A stretch of 7,374 nt of DNA from Candidatus Zixiibacteriota bacterium (GCA_024230695.1 JAAERC010000401.1:1-7374); one strand, 5' to 3'; shown: positions 1-6,963, counted from the first letter of the stretch. The notes: generated by a model from the letters alone, not told the origin. A program made the numbers and translations.

Positions 1-588
1 TCCGATGTGTATGGAATCTTCAAGCCAGCTCGGAAAATATTGGACGAAAAACAACCGCTTAATCCGGTTTCCCCATATGGTATCTCCAAAGCGGCTGGCG
101 AACATTTGGCTCAGTATTATGTGAAAAATAAAAATGTACCGATTGTTCGGATAAGGTCATTTAACCATACTGGTCCAAAGCAGACAACAGATTTTGCGAT
201 TCCATCATTTTGTTCTCAGATAGCAAAAATACAAAAGAGCGGAAAATCGGGCAAAATCAAGGTTGGTGATCTTTCCGCCAAGCGCGAATTTTCCGATGTT
301 CGCGATATTGTGCGGGGTTATTATTTGGCGGCAATAAAGGGAAAACCGGGCGAAGTATATCAATTATGCACTGGGAAAGCGGTTTCGGTCGAAAAAGTCC
401 TTCAAAATATTATTAAATTATCAGGTTCCACTGTAAAAAGAGAGATAAATAAAAAGCTTTTACGGAGATCTGAGATACCGATTTTATGCGGAAGTAACCA
501 AAAAGCAGGCAAAGATTTAGGATGGTTTTGCCGATTTAAATTAGAAGAGACATTAAAAGCAACGCTTGATTTTTGGAGACAGAAGTAA
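1..588 (+). CDS. NAD(P)-dependent sugar epimerase/reductase, GDP-6-deoxy-D-mannose reductase-like (5' partial)
   Basis: The reading frame is open from base 1, so this is the C-terminal 195 residues of a protein whose start lies outside the window; roughly 110-130 N-terminal residues, including the Rossmann GxxGxxG, are missing. The visible part opens with SDVYG, the strand holding the family's catalytic Ser/Thr, which probably lies just beyond the edge. The YxxxK pair follows (YGISK, Y26 and K30 of the visible part), then RSFNHTGPKQ (about 54-63) and KREFSDVRDIVRGYY. FNHTGPxQ and RxFxDVRD are typical of GDP-4-dehydro-6-deoxy-D-mannose reductases, which make GDP-D-rhamnose from the GDP-mannose 4,6-dehydratase product; GMD itself has a different sequence around the catalytic Tyr. 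Another GDP- or dTDP-sugar epimerase remains possible. It lies 30 bases upstream of a nucleotide-sugar dehydrogenase on the same strand, consistent with a cytoplasmic role in supplying activated sugars for surface glycan. Confidence 0.85.
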   Translation, partial: SDVYGIFKPARKILDEKQPLNPVSPYGISKAAGEHLAQYYVKNKNVPIVRIRSFNHTGPKQTTDFAIPSFCSQIAKIQKSGKSGKIKVGDLSAKREFSDVRDIVRGYYLAAIKGKPGEVYQLCTGKAVSVEKVLQNIIKLSGSTVKREINKKLLRRSEIPILCGSNQKAGKDLGWFCRFKLEETLKATLDFWRQK

Positions 589-618
589 ACAAGTAATTTA
601 AACTATATTGAGAAAAAA

Positions 619-1926
619 ATGCTTAATAATCTTTTAAAGAAAATAAAGAACCGCAAAGCCAAGGTTGGTATTATTGGTTTGGGGTACGTTGGTTTACCAC
701 TCGCGGTGGAATATGCCGAAGAAGGTTTTAATGTTATCGGCCTTGATATTGCAAAAGATAAAGTGAAGATGGTCAATTCGGCTAAATCGTATATCGATGA
801 TATTCCAAACGAACGACTAAAAGATTTAGTAAAGTCCGGTAGACTAAAAGCTACTTTTGATCCGGCCTCAATAAAAAAGATGGATACCATTTCTATCTGT
901 GTTCCGACTCCGTTGTCAAAAACAAAAGATCCTGATATTAGTTATATCTTATCAGCAGTAGAGTGGATAAAAAAATATCTCAAAAAAGAGATGCTGATTA
1001 TTCTTGAATCAACCACTTACCCGGGGACAACAGAGGATATGATTTTGCCATTGCTTGAAAGCTCTGGTTATAAGGTTGGTCGTGATTTTTATCTCGCTTT
1101 TTCACCCGAGAGAGTTGATCCGGGCAATCCGGTTTTCGCCACTAAAAATACTCCGCGTGTTGTTGGTGGAATTACTCCAAGATGCACCAAGGCGGCGAAA
1201 CTGTTTTATGAACAGGCGATAGAAAATGTGGTTCCAATGTCTTCTACTAAAGCGGCAGAAATGGTTAAACTGTTGGAAAATACTTTTCGGGCAGTGAATA
1301 TTGGATTGGTCAATGAAGTTGCTCTGATGTGTGATCGCCTGAATATCAATGTCTGGGAAATAATTGATGCGGCCGCAAGTAAACCATTTGGATTTATGCC
1401 ATTTTACCCCGGTCCGGGGCTGGGTGGACATTGTATTCCGATCGATCCCCATTATCTATCGTGGAAATTAAAAAGTTTGAATTATTATGCTCGCTTTATC
1501 GAACTGGCTGGCGATATTAATTCAAGAATGCCTGAATATGTTGTTGAGAGAATCAGACGAACACTCAATGAACAGAGCAAATCGGTTAAGAAATCGAAGA
1601 TTCTTGTTCTTGGCGTGACTTATAAAAAAGATATTATTGATACCCGTGAGTCTCCGGCGCTTGATGTAATCAAATTATTGCATGGCGAAGGAGCGCGGAT
1701 ATTTTATAATGATCCGCAGGTTAAGGAAATTAAGCTGGATAATCTAATATTCAAATCTTCCAGATTAACCAAAACGAGTTTAAAAAGTGCCGATTTGGTC
1801 GTGATTCTGACAGATCATTCAGACTATAATTATCAAAAAATAGTGGACAATGCTCAGTTAGTTTTTGATACCAGAAACGCAACTCGCGGTATTACCAGCA
1901 ATCGAAAAAAAATCGTCCTTTTGTAG
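619..1926 (+). CDS. UDP-N-acetyl-D-glucosamine/mannosamine 6-dehydrogenase (nucleotide sugar dehydrogenase)
   Basis: A complete 435-residue protein of normal length for the UDP-glucose/UDP-HexNAc dehydrogenase family, which oxidises the sugar C6 alcohol to a carboxylate with two NAD+ in the cytoplasm. The N-terminal Rossmann motif is GLGYVGLP (20-27), with an acidic residue (D43) closing the second strand. STTYPGTTED starts at S131, followed by FSPERVDPGN. The central helix carries K217 and N221 (KLLEN), and the catalytic cysteine is C272 in GGHCIPIDP. The C-terminal domain has the LGVTYKKDIIDTRESPA signature. FSPERxDPGN and the GGHCIPIDPHYLSWK context favour the WbpA/WecC-type N-acetylhexosamine branch over UDP-glucose dehydrogenase; GlcNAc versus ManNAc cannot be settled by eye. 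The ATG at 619 is the first in frame and has only a weak purine-rich (GAG) upstream site. The short gap to the preceding gene suggests one operon for capsule, O-antigen or exopolysaccharide precursors. Confidence 0.92.
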   Translation: MLNNLLKKIKNRKAKVGIIGLGYVGLPLAVEYAEEGFNVIGLDIAKDKVKMVNSAKSYIDDIPNERLKDLVKSGRLKATFDPASIKKMDTISICVPTPLSKTKDPDISYILSAVEWIKKYLKKEMLIILESTTYPGTTEDMILPLLESSGYKVGRDFYLAFSPERVDPGNPVFATKNTPRVVGGITPRCTKAAKLFYEQAIENVVPMSSTKAAEMVKLLENTFRAVNIGLVNEVALMCDRLNINVWEIIDAAASKPFGFMPFYPGPGLGGHCIPIDPHYLSWKLKSLNYYARFIELAGDINSRMPEYVVERIRRTLNEQSKSVKKSKILVLGVTYKKDIIDTRESPALDVIKLLHGEGARIFYNDPQVKEIKLDNLIFKSSRLTKTSLKSADLVVILTDHSDYNYQKIVDNAQLVFDTRNATRGITSNRKKIVLL

Positions 1927-1956
1927 TCTTGTAACTATAACTCCCGTAAAATGTTA

Positions 1957-1993
1957 ATCAGGGTTTCTCTGGCCTTAGTCAGAGTGCCCTGAT
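1957..1993 (+). terminator. Two-part hairpin after the dehydrogenase gene; possible terminator without U-tract
   Basis: ATCAGGG (1957-1963) pairs perfectly with CCCTGAT (1987-1993). Inside it CTCTG (1967-1971) pairs perfectly with CAGAG (1980-1984), leaving a small internal loop (TTT against TG) and an 8-base apical loop. It begins 31 bases after the dehydrogenase stop codon. No T-run follows (GATATCAAAG), so it is not a standard rho-independent terminator. It could be a rho-linked 3' end, an RNA-stabilising hairpin or a protein site. The location, between two transcription units of different function, favours a 3'-end role. Confidence 0.45.
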
Positions 1994-2065
1994 ATCAAAG
2001 AAATTCGGTCAATCTGCCGATAATAGTATATTGGTATTATAAATTTTTAATTTGAGACAAATTGA
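1994..2065 (+). promoter_or_regulatory. Probable leader/promoter region of the HEAT / HD-GYP unit
   Basis: This AT-rich stretch separates the hairpin from the next start codon and is the only available place for a promoter of the downstream pair. TATAAA at 2038-2043 is the best -10-like hexamer, but no convincing -35 stands 16-18 bases upstream. No strong Shine-Dalgarno precedes the ATG at 2066, only GAG at 2054-2056. The call rests on position and base composition. Confidence 0.2.
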
Positions 2066-4000
2066 ATGGCCGAAGAACAAGAAATCGCAGAAATATCAAA
2101 AACACTGACAGAACTTCTTAAGGTTATTAAAGTAGTATCGGTTTATCCAGAGAATAATCCGCTTTCTACAAAACTGCGCGAATCGTTCTCAGAACGGTTT
2201 GCAATACTAACCGAGGACAACGACTCGCTGGTTTTTAGTATTGGTCGAAATAAAATATATTATCAGGGCGAAACAGTTTATGAAGATTTGTCCAACGATG
2301 AGGCTCTTGCCGAAATATTCTATAAAGCCGGACTTACTGAACTAACATTTACTTCGTCTTTTCAGTACGATGAGTGCAATCAGTTTTTCAAAATAATGAA
2401 ATCGTTTGTTAACCGTGATCCGGGTGCTGAGGATTTGATTGCCTTACTCTGGCAGGAGGAAATTGTCGGATTCCGATATGCAACGGTTGAAGACGTTTGT
2501 CTAAGTGAGTATGATGGCGAATTTTCAGTCCGAACAGGTAACGACAAAGATGATTCATTTATCACTAACAGAAGAATTATTGGAAGAGGTGTTGGTGGCG
2601 ATAGTGATTATGAAGCTGTTGATGGTGTAGAAGGCGAATCGGGCAAAGTCCAATATTCTAAGATATTTCTTGATGATGATGAATTGGCCGATGCCTCGGA
2701 AAAAGGTGTTGCTTATACCGGTGATGAACAGCTACCGGAGGGAGTCATTGAAAGCGATATACCGATGCCAGCCGGAATGGTTAACAGTGGTTTGTCAATA
2801 CCTCAGCAGTCAATAGACGAACAGAAAATGGGGATGACTGCCATTCCATCCCAAAAGCCGACCCAATTGCCTGATACGGTTCAAATATTAAATGAGGCAT
2901 TCACTCTTTCCGAGACAGACATGGGCATCATAGAAGATATGCTCAAAGATGATATTGCGTTTGATCCTTTTGAATCAACCTGTCGGTTGATCAAGGAGTT
3001 GCTCTGGAGTCAAAGCGAATATGGTGAATTTGCCGAAGTAGTAACGGTAATCGAAAAAACTCAATCAGAATTTGTTCGTTTTGGTAATTTAAGGGCGGCC
3101 GCAACACTATTTATAAATATGAGTGATGTTGAAAAAGAACTTACCAAAAACAGAATACGCTGGAAAAACAGGATTCATGACGCCTTTATTTTCGCAGGAG
3201 GTAGGGAAGCATTATCTGATTTGGCAAAAACATTGAATAATAATTCTGAGTTAGAATCAGATGAATTGGTTGCCTATCTGAATATTTTTGGCTGGGAAGC
3301 ACTATCGTCGATAGTTGATCTTCTTGGGGATTTGGAATTCAGGAATCATCGGGAGGCCTTGTGCGAATATTTAGTCAGAATGGGAAAAGAACATGTGGAT
3401 ATAGTTTCGCGTGGTGTCTTTGATCGGCGTTGGTTTGTAGTTAGAAATTCGGTGGCGGTTTTGGCTCGTATAGGGGGAGAAAAGGCGTTTAATTATCTCG
3501 AAAAGGCTCTGGGGCATGAAGACCCAAGAGTGCGGCTTCAGATTGCTCGCGGGCTTAAGGAAAATCATGATCAAAAAAGTATTGGCATCTTAAAACAGTT
3601 GATTTGGGATAGTGATGAAATAGTTAGTCAACTTGCTATTCAATCGGTTTTTAATATGCCCAAAGAAGATAAGTTTAAAATTATAACCGAGCTGATCAAT
3701 GATGACCGCTTCGCGACATTAAGTGAAGCGAATCAGGAACTTTTTATAACTACTTTTTCTGAGCTTGGTGGTGAGTATGCGGTCAGTTATTTAACAACTC
3801 TGATTTCCGGCTGGGGTTTTCTGCAAACTCAAGCACAAGAATTTTATCAAAGAATCGCATTTAGGGCTTTGGCCCGGAACCGATCTGAAAAAGCAGAAAA
3901 GGCTCTTTTAAAACTGAGCCGTACCTGGCGCGCGGGAATTCGCCAAAAAGCCAAAGATGCTCTGCAGGAACGACGAGAGATGATATATGGGGATGAATAA
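2066..4000 (+). CDS. HEAT-repeat protein with N-terminal module shared with the downstream HD-GYP protein; function unknown
   Basis: A 644-residue protein with no signal peptide or membrane segment, hence probably cytoplasmic. Three regions are visible. (1) About residues 17-111 form an alpha/beta module: a helix ending in VVSVYPENNP, paired strands (LVFSIGRNKIYYQG), then a helix and GLTELTFTSSF. A divergent version of this pattern is at the start of the next protein. (2) About 147-275 is an acidic, glycine- and proline-containing stretch that looks like a disordered linker. (3) About 276-644 is helical; from about 420 onward it shows HEAT-like helix pairs, clearest around W456 (RWFVVRNSVAVLARIGG) and the following DPRVRLQIARGL unit. 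HEAT arrays are protein-binding scaffolds, so an adaptor role is plausible; no catalytic motif was seen. Its TAA shares one base with the ATG of the HD-GYP gene, so the two are probably translationally coupled and partners in one pathway. The true function is not recognised. Confidence 0.8.
   Translation: MAEEQEIAEISKTLTELLKVIKVVSVYPENNPLSTKLRESFSERFAILTEDNDSLVFSIGRNKIYYQGETVYEDLSNDEALAEIFYKAGLTELTFTSSFQYDECNQFFKIMKSFVNRDPGAEDLIALLWQEEIVGFRYATVEDVCLSEYDGEFSVRTGNDKDDSFITNRRIIGRGVGGDSDYEAVDGVEGESGKVQYSKIFLDDDELADASEKGVAYTGDEQLPEGVIESDIPMPAGMVNSGLSIPQQSIDEQKMGMTAIPSQKPTQLPDTVQILNEAFTLSETDMGIIEDMLKDDIAFDPFESTCRLIKELLWSQSEYGEFAEVVTVIEKTQSEFVRFGNLRAAATLFINMSDVEKELTKNRIRWKNRIHDAFIFAGGREALSDLAKTLNNNSELESDELVAYLNIFGWEALSSIVDLLGDLEFRNHREALCEYLVRMGKEHVDIVSRGVFDRRWFVVRNSVAVLARIGGEKAFNYLEKALGHEDPRVRLQIARGLKENHDQKSIGILKQLIWDSDEIVSQLAIQSVFNMPKEDKFKIITELINDDRFATLSEANQELFITTFSELGGEYAVSYLTTLISGWGFLQTQAQEFYQRIAFRALARNRSEKAEKALLKLSRTWRAGIRQKAKDALQERREMIYGDE
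3989..3993 (+). promoter_or_regulatory. Shine-Dalgarno-like site selecting the ATG at 4000
   Basis: GGGGA lies inside the end of the HEAT-repeat gene, six bases before the ATG at 4000. A second in-frame ATG at 4009 (residue 4) has only GGAA three bases away, which is too close. The spacing and the TAATG stop/start overlap both favour 4000. Confidence 0.5.
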
Positions 4001-5442
4001 TGGAAACGATGGCAAATAGACAGTCGCAACTTGAAATCGCCAGCAGGGATGAGCACGCACTGGTCAGTCTGCTATTTATCCTGCTAAAAACGGCTCGTTT
4101 TGTTGATGCCAACAATGCCACCTATCTTACTCAATCTTCAAAATTCTATGTTGTTTTCAGAAGATTGGTGGATGAACATGGTAAAGTCTCTATTAAAATA
4201 ATTGACGGCCGGGTATTTGTTCGAGACAAAATTATCAAATTTAATAGTGATGGTTTGGTAGATGCCACTGCCATTTTAGATAGTTGGCGTCAGATCGGAG
4301 TCGGTGGAGTAACCTTTGACGATTCGCTTGATAACCGTCAGTTAGACAAATTTATATACCTGATTGCAAAAGGAAGTGGTGTCAAAACTGATCGTGAATC
4401 GGTTATCAAACGTCTTAGTGATCTTGGTATAGAAGGTGTTTCTCTTATGGGTATTGAGAGGAAGGTGGAGAAAAAACTTCTTTCCGAACAGAAAAGAAAA
4501 CTTATACGGCGAACGGCACGAGTAACATTTTTCAAATCTATTTCGGTGGTACAGGATGCTATGGTTTGCGCCAAGCAGGATAAAGATATTGATATCACCA
4601 AGGCTCGTCGTGTGGTCCATTCAATGATCGATCAAATTGCCGGTAATGAATCATATATGATTCAGTTGACTTCTATTCGTGATTTTGATGATCATACATA
4701 TGCACATTGCTCGAATGTTTGTGTTTATTCTTTGACAATGGGTGTTAGGCTCGGCTTTGATAAGTATAGATTATCTCAACTGGGAATGGCGGCTTTATTT
4801 CATGATATAGGTAAGGTTAGTCTGCCGGGTGATTTGATTAGAAAACCAGACGCATTTAATGAAGACGACTGGATTCAAATGCAGAGACATCCCGAATTGG
4901 GAGCTAAAACGGTTTTAAGAAATCTGAAGTTTGATGACTATTCCGCGCGAGCCGCGCGAGCCGCGTTTGAGCATCATATCAATGATGATTTTACCGGTTA
5001 TCCTGTTTTACGCGAAAAAGTGCAGACCAACCTGTTTTCAAAAATTATTGCTATCGCAGATACCTTTGATGCACTGACTTCCGGTCGTGTTTATATTAAA
5101 AAGGCAATTCCAACCGATGAGGTTCTGCGTAAAATGATGTATCAAATGACTGTGAAATTTGATGCTTTTCTGTTAAAGATGTTTGTTAATATCATTGGCA
5201 TCTACCCCGCTGGAACCCTGGTTTTATTGTCATCGGAAGAGTTGGCTTTGGTTACAAAAAATAATCAAAAGAATCTTTCCCGACCACAGATCAAGATCAT
5301 TGGTGACAGCTCAGGCCCTAAAAAAGAATTTATACCAGTGGATTTGTCACAGAGTAAACATGCCGGTATATCTATTCAGAAAATTATTGATCCCGGCAAA
5401 CATAATATTGATATGAAAACTATCCTGCAGATGGATAATTAA
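4000..5442 (+). CDS. HD-GYP domain cyclic-di-GMP phosphodiesterase
   Basis: A 480-residue cytoplasmic protein without membrane segments. Residues about 28-122 resemble the N-terminal module of the preceding HEAT protein. A helical linker (about 150-220) leads to the HD-GYP domain. The visible metal-site residues are H236 (YAHCSNV), H268-D269 (HDIGK), H297 (RHPELG), H325-H326 and D354 (ADTFDAL). GYP is intact at 333-335. The HHExxDGxGYP signature reads HHINDDFTGYP, so the Glu is Ile and the Gly is Phe, while the Asp and GYP remain. The C-terminal tail (IGIYPAGTLVLLSS onward) is the usual extension of this family. HD-GYP enzymes hydrolyse c-di-GMP to pGpG and/or GMP; with all HD ligands present this one is probably active. 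There is no receiver domain, so the N-terminal module or the HEAT partner may provide the input. The gene ends two bases from the convergent gene at 5445. Confidence 0.93.
   Translation: METMANRQSQLEIASRDEHALVSLLFILLKTARFVDANNATYLTQSSKFYVVFRRLVDEHGKVSIKIIDGRVFVRDKIIKFNSDGLVDATAILDSWRQIGVGGVTFDDSLDNRQLDKFIYLIAKGSGVKTDRESVIKRLSDLGIEGVSLMGIERKVEKKLLSEQKRKLIRRTARVTFFKSISVVQDAMVCAKQDKDIDITKARRVVHSMIDQIAGNESYMIQLTSIRDFDDHTYAHCSNVCVYSLTMGVRLGFDKYRLSQLGMAALFHDIGKVSLPGDLIRKPDAFNEDDWIQMQRHPELGAKTVLRNLKFDDYSARAARAAFEHHINDDFTGYPVLREKVQTNLFSKIIAIADTFDALTSGRVYIKKAIPTDEVLRKMMYQMTVKFDAFLLKMFVNIIGIYPAGTLVLLSSEELALVTKNNQKNLSRPQIKIIGDSSGPKKEFIPVDLSQSKHAGISIQKIIDPGKHNIDMKTILQMDN
4943..4965 (+). repeat. 9-bp tandem repeat inside the HD-GYP coding region
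   Basis: CCGCGCGAG is present twice in perfect tandem (4943-4951, 4952-4960) followed by a further CCGCG (4961-4965). It keeps frame and encodes ARAARAA in the helix just before H325-H326. It is an unusually GC-rich island in AT-rich sequence and looks like a small slippage duplication tolerated by the helix. Confidence 0.75.
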
Positions 5443-5444
5443 GA

Positions 5445-6044
5445 CTAAAATTTTAGAGCTACAACCGCATCAATTCTTTCCCGACTATCAGAATCAATTT
5501 TTAGAGAAATCTTTTTATCATATTTTGGAAAATGTGCCATATGGGCGTCAACGTAGGCATCGAACATTGACCAAAATATAACAGCTCCGGTTATCCATGT
5601 AAACAGATTACGGTTTTCCTTGGCTTTGTCAAAAGTATCAAATGTCTGGCCGATTAAGACATTATCTTCCGTTAGCGAGGCAAGATCAAACGCTTTTTTG
5701 GCATCGGATGTAGTTTTATAATAATGAACTAATGTACCAATAAGAATCGCTTCGCCGGTAATAACAATAGCGGCCTTTTTATACTGCCTGTTACCAAGTT
5801 GTCCCCAACCGGGAATAAGCATTGATTTAAAAAAAGCGACAGTAGGTTTTTGCCATTTGATCGAATCGGTTTCATTGATTACATAATAGCCGCCCGAATA
5901 TTTTTCCAACGCCTCATTATCGAGAAGATAATTATCATATAGGGCATTGTTGTTGTTTTTTATCTGTTGCGCAAATGGAGATGAAAAGCAAAGAAATAAT
6001 ATTAAAACAACATAAATGAGTTTAGAGGCATTATTCCGCACCAT
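5445..6044 (-). CDS. DUF5683-type exported membrane protein, function unknown
   Basis: A 199-residue protein from the ATG at 6044. The frame also extends up to a TTG at 6080, but the ATG puts a textbook signal peptide at the N-terminus: MVRNNASK, then a hydrophobic stretch (LIYVVLILFLCF) and a likely cleavage after SPFA before QQ. No proper lipobox surrounds the Cys. A mature region of about 50 polar residues precedes AFFKSMLIPGWGQLGNRQYKKA, which leads into a hydrophobic segment. A second hydrophobic segment follows (about LFTWITGAVIFWSMFDAY), ending in DAYVDAHM. The PGWGQ and DAYVDAH signatures are those I associate with DUF5683, a family common in Bacteroidetes and relatives with no established function. 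The protein is therefore probably in the cell envelope. The start overlaps the lipid-kinase-like gene by 14 bases, implying coupled expression; AGAG nine bases upstream of the ATG is a weak ribosome site. Confidence 0.8.
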   Translation of the reverse strand: MVRNNASKLIYVVLILFLCFSSPFAQQIKNNNNALYDNYLLDNEALEKYSGGYYVINETDSIKWQKPTVAFFKSMLIPGWGQLGNRQYKKAAIVITGEAILIGTLVHYYKTTSDAKKAFDLASLTEDNVLIGQTFDTFDKAKENRNLFTWITGAVIFWSMFDAYVDAHMAHFPKYDKKISLKIDSDSRERIDAVVALKF

Positions 6045-6963
6045 TATAATACACTCTGATTTTGTTGGGAAATGTTTCAACCTTTAGCGTATCGTCAGTT
6101 AGTTTAATAATGTCGCCATCGATGTATAGTTTTCTTTTGTCAGTTGGGGAGATAGATATTTTTTGCCCGCGATACATCCGAATTTCATCGGAGTAAGTAT
6201 ATTTTTTCTTAAATATCTTGCGGATAAATCGGGATAGATTAGCTTTGCCCTGACCAATATCAAAAACAATTTCAGCTTTACCGTCATCATCAATCGACGT
6301 TGGTGTAATTGGAAGTCCCAAAGAATTTGATAATAGATTTATGTTGATACAAAGTGGTGTGATGTCAAATTTGAATTCATCAATAATAATCGACGTTTGA
6401 GTTGATTTTACCGATGAGGACGCCTGCGATACTTTTCGGGACCAGCCAATAGCAAAGCGAGGAGGTTTTTGACCGATTAGTTCGGCGAGGTTTGGTATCA
6501 GCCCCAGACCGATTGAACCAAGAAAAAAATGTTTCCCAGCTGTTCCATAATCAATTTTCCGATTTTGGCCGGAAAGAATATGATCAACAGCTTCGCCCAA
6601 ATCGGGCGGGCCATAAAGCGAATTGTAAATATTATTATATTTTCCAAGCGGAAAAATTCCAAGAGCACAAGTTCGGCGAATTAGATTTCGAGCGATCAGA
6701 TTGACTGTACCATCTCCGCCACATGCTATTATTCCGACCGGTTGACGGGTTAGAAGCCTTTTTATTTGATAAGTAACTTCTTTTTCGGTGAATGATTTAA
6801 TGACATGCCAATTGGCTCGTGATTGTGCCAGTTCACTTATCAGAAAATCAATTTTATCATCGGCAAAACCAAAAGCTTCCTCGTTTAAAACAATCCCAAA
6901 GGTCGGCTTATTGGTAGGCGGCTTTCGATAGCGATATCTATTCTTGTTGTATTGTCTTTCCAT
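6031..6963 (-). CDS. Divergent diacylglycerol kinase family (YegS/DgkB-like) protein
   Basis: A 310-residue protein from the ATG at 6963, a normal length for bacterial lipid kinases of the DAGK catalytic family. The nucleotide-binding GGDGTVN motif lies at 82-88 (IIACGGDGTVN). The next family motif, usually PxGTGND, reads PLGKYNN (105-111), and the N-terminal NPxSG-type element reads LNEEAFG. The C-terminal beta domain is present, with KRKLYIDGDIIKL where the family has an iDGE element. Family members phosphorylate diacylglycerol or related lipids using ATP at the inner membrane face. The altered motifs make substrate and activity uncertain, and it may be a specialised or non-catalytic branch. 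An upstream in-frame TTG at 6999 is a less likely start; neither start has a clear Shine-Dalgarno. The N-terminus is unusually Arg/Tyr/Lys-rich (RQYNKNRYRYRKPP). It overlaps the downstream DUF5683 gene by 14 bases. Confidence 0.82.
   Translation of the reverse strand: MERQYNKNRYRYRKPPTNKPTFGIVLNEEAFGFADDKIDFLISELAQSRANWHVIKSFTEKEVTYQIKRLLTRQPVGIIACGGDGTVNLIARNLIRRTCALGIFPLGKYNNIYNSLYGPPDLGEAVDHILSGQNRKIDYGTAGKHFFLGSIGLGLIPNLAELIGQKPPRFAIGWSRKVSQASSSVKSTQTSIIIDEFKFDITPLCININLLSNSLGLPITPTSIDDDGKAEIVFDIGQGKANLSRFIRKIFKKKYTYSDEIRMYRGQKISISPTDKRKLYIDGDIIKLTDDTLKVETFPNKIRVYYNGAE

Noticed and set aside
7..588. GTG at base 7 as the start of the reductase
   Set aside because: The frame is open to base 1 and the residues before it complete the SDVYG motif; the family needs over 100 more N-terminal residues.
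1102..1452. 116-codon antisense open frame inside the dehydrogenase gene
   Set aside because: It lies wholly opposite the conserved catalytic region of the dehydrogenase; composition is that of a shadow frame.
3847..4121. Two minus-strand open frames over the HEAT / HD-GYP junction
   Set aside because: They oppose two well-supported genes and show no recognisable domain or ribosome site.
5183..5416. 77-codon plus-strand frame within the end of the HD-GYP gene
   Set aside because: It overlaps the conserved C-terminal extension of HD-GYP in another frame with no independent support.
5445..5456. CTAAAATTTTAG palindrome at the convergent junction as a terminator
   Set aside because: It is only A/T-rich pairs with no loop, too weak for a terminator hairpin, and is largely made by the stop codon and adjacent Phe and Lys codons.
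6045..6080. TTG at 6080 as the DUF5683 start
   Set aside because: It would place 12 polar residues before the signal peptide; the ATG at 6044 gives a standard signal sequence.
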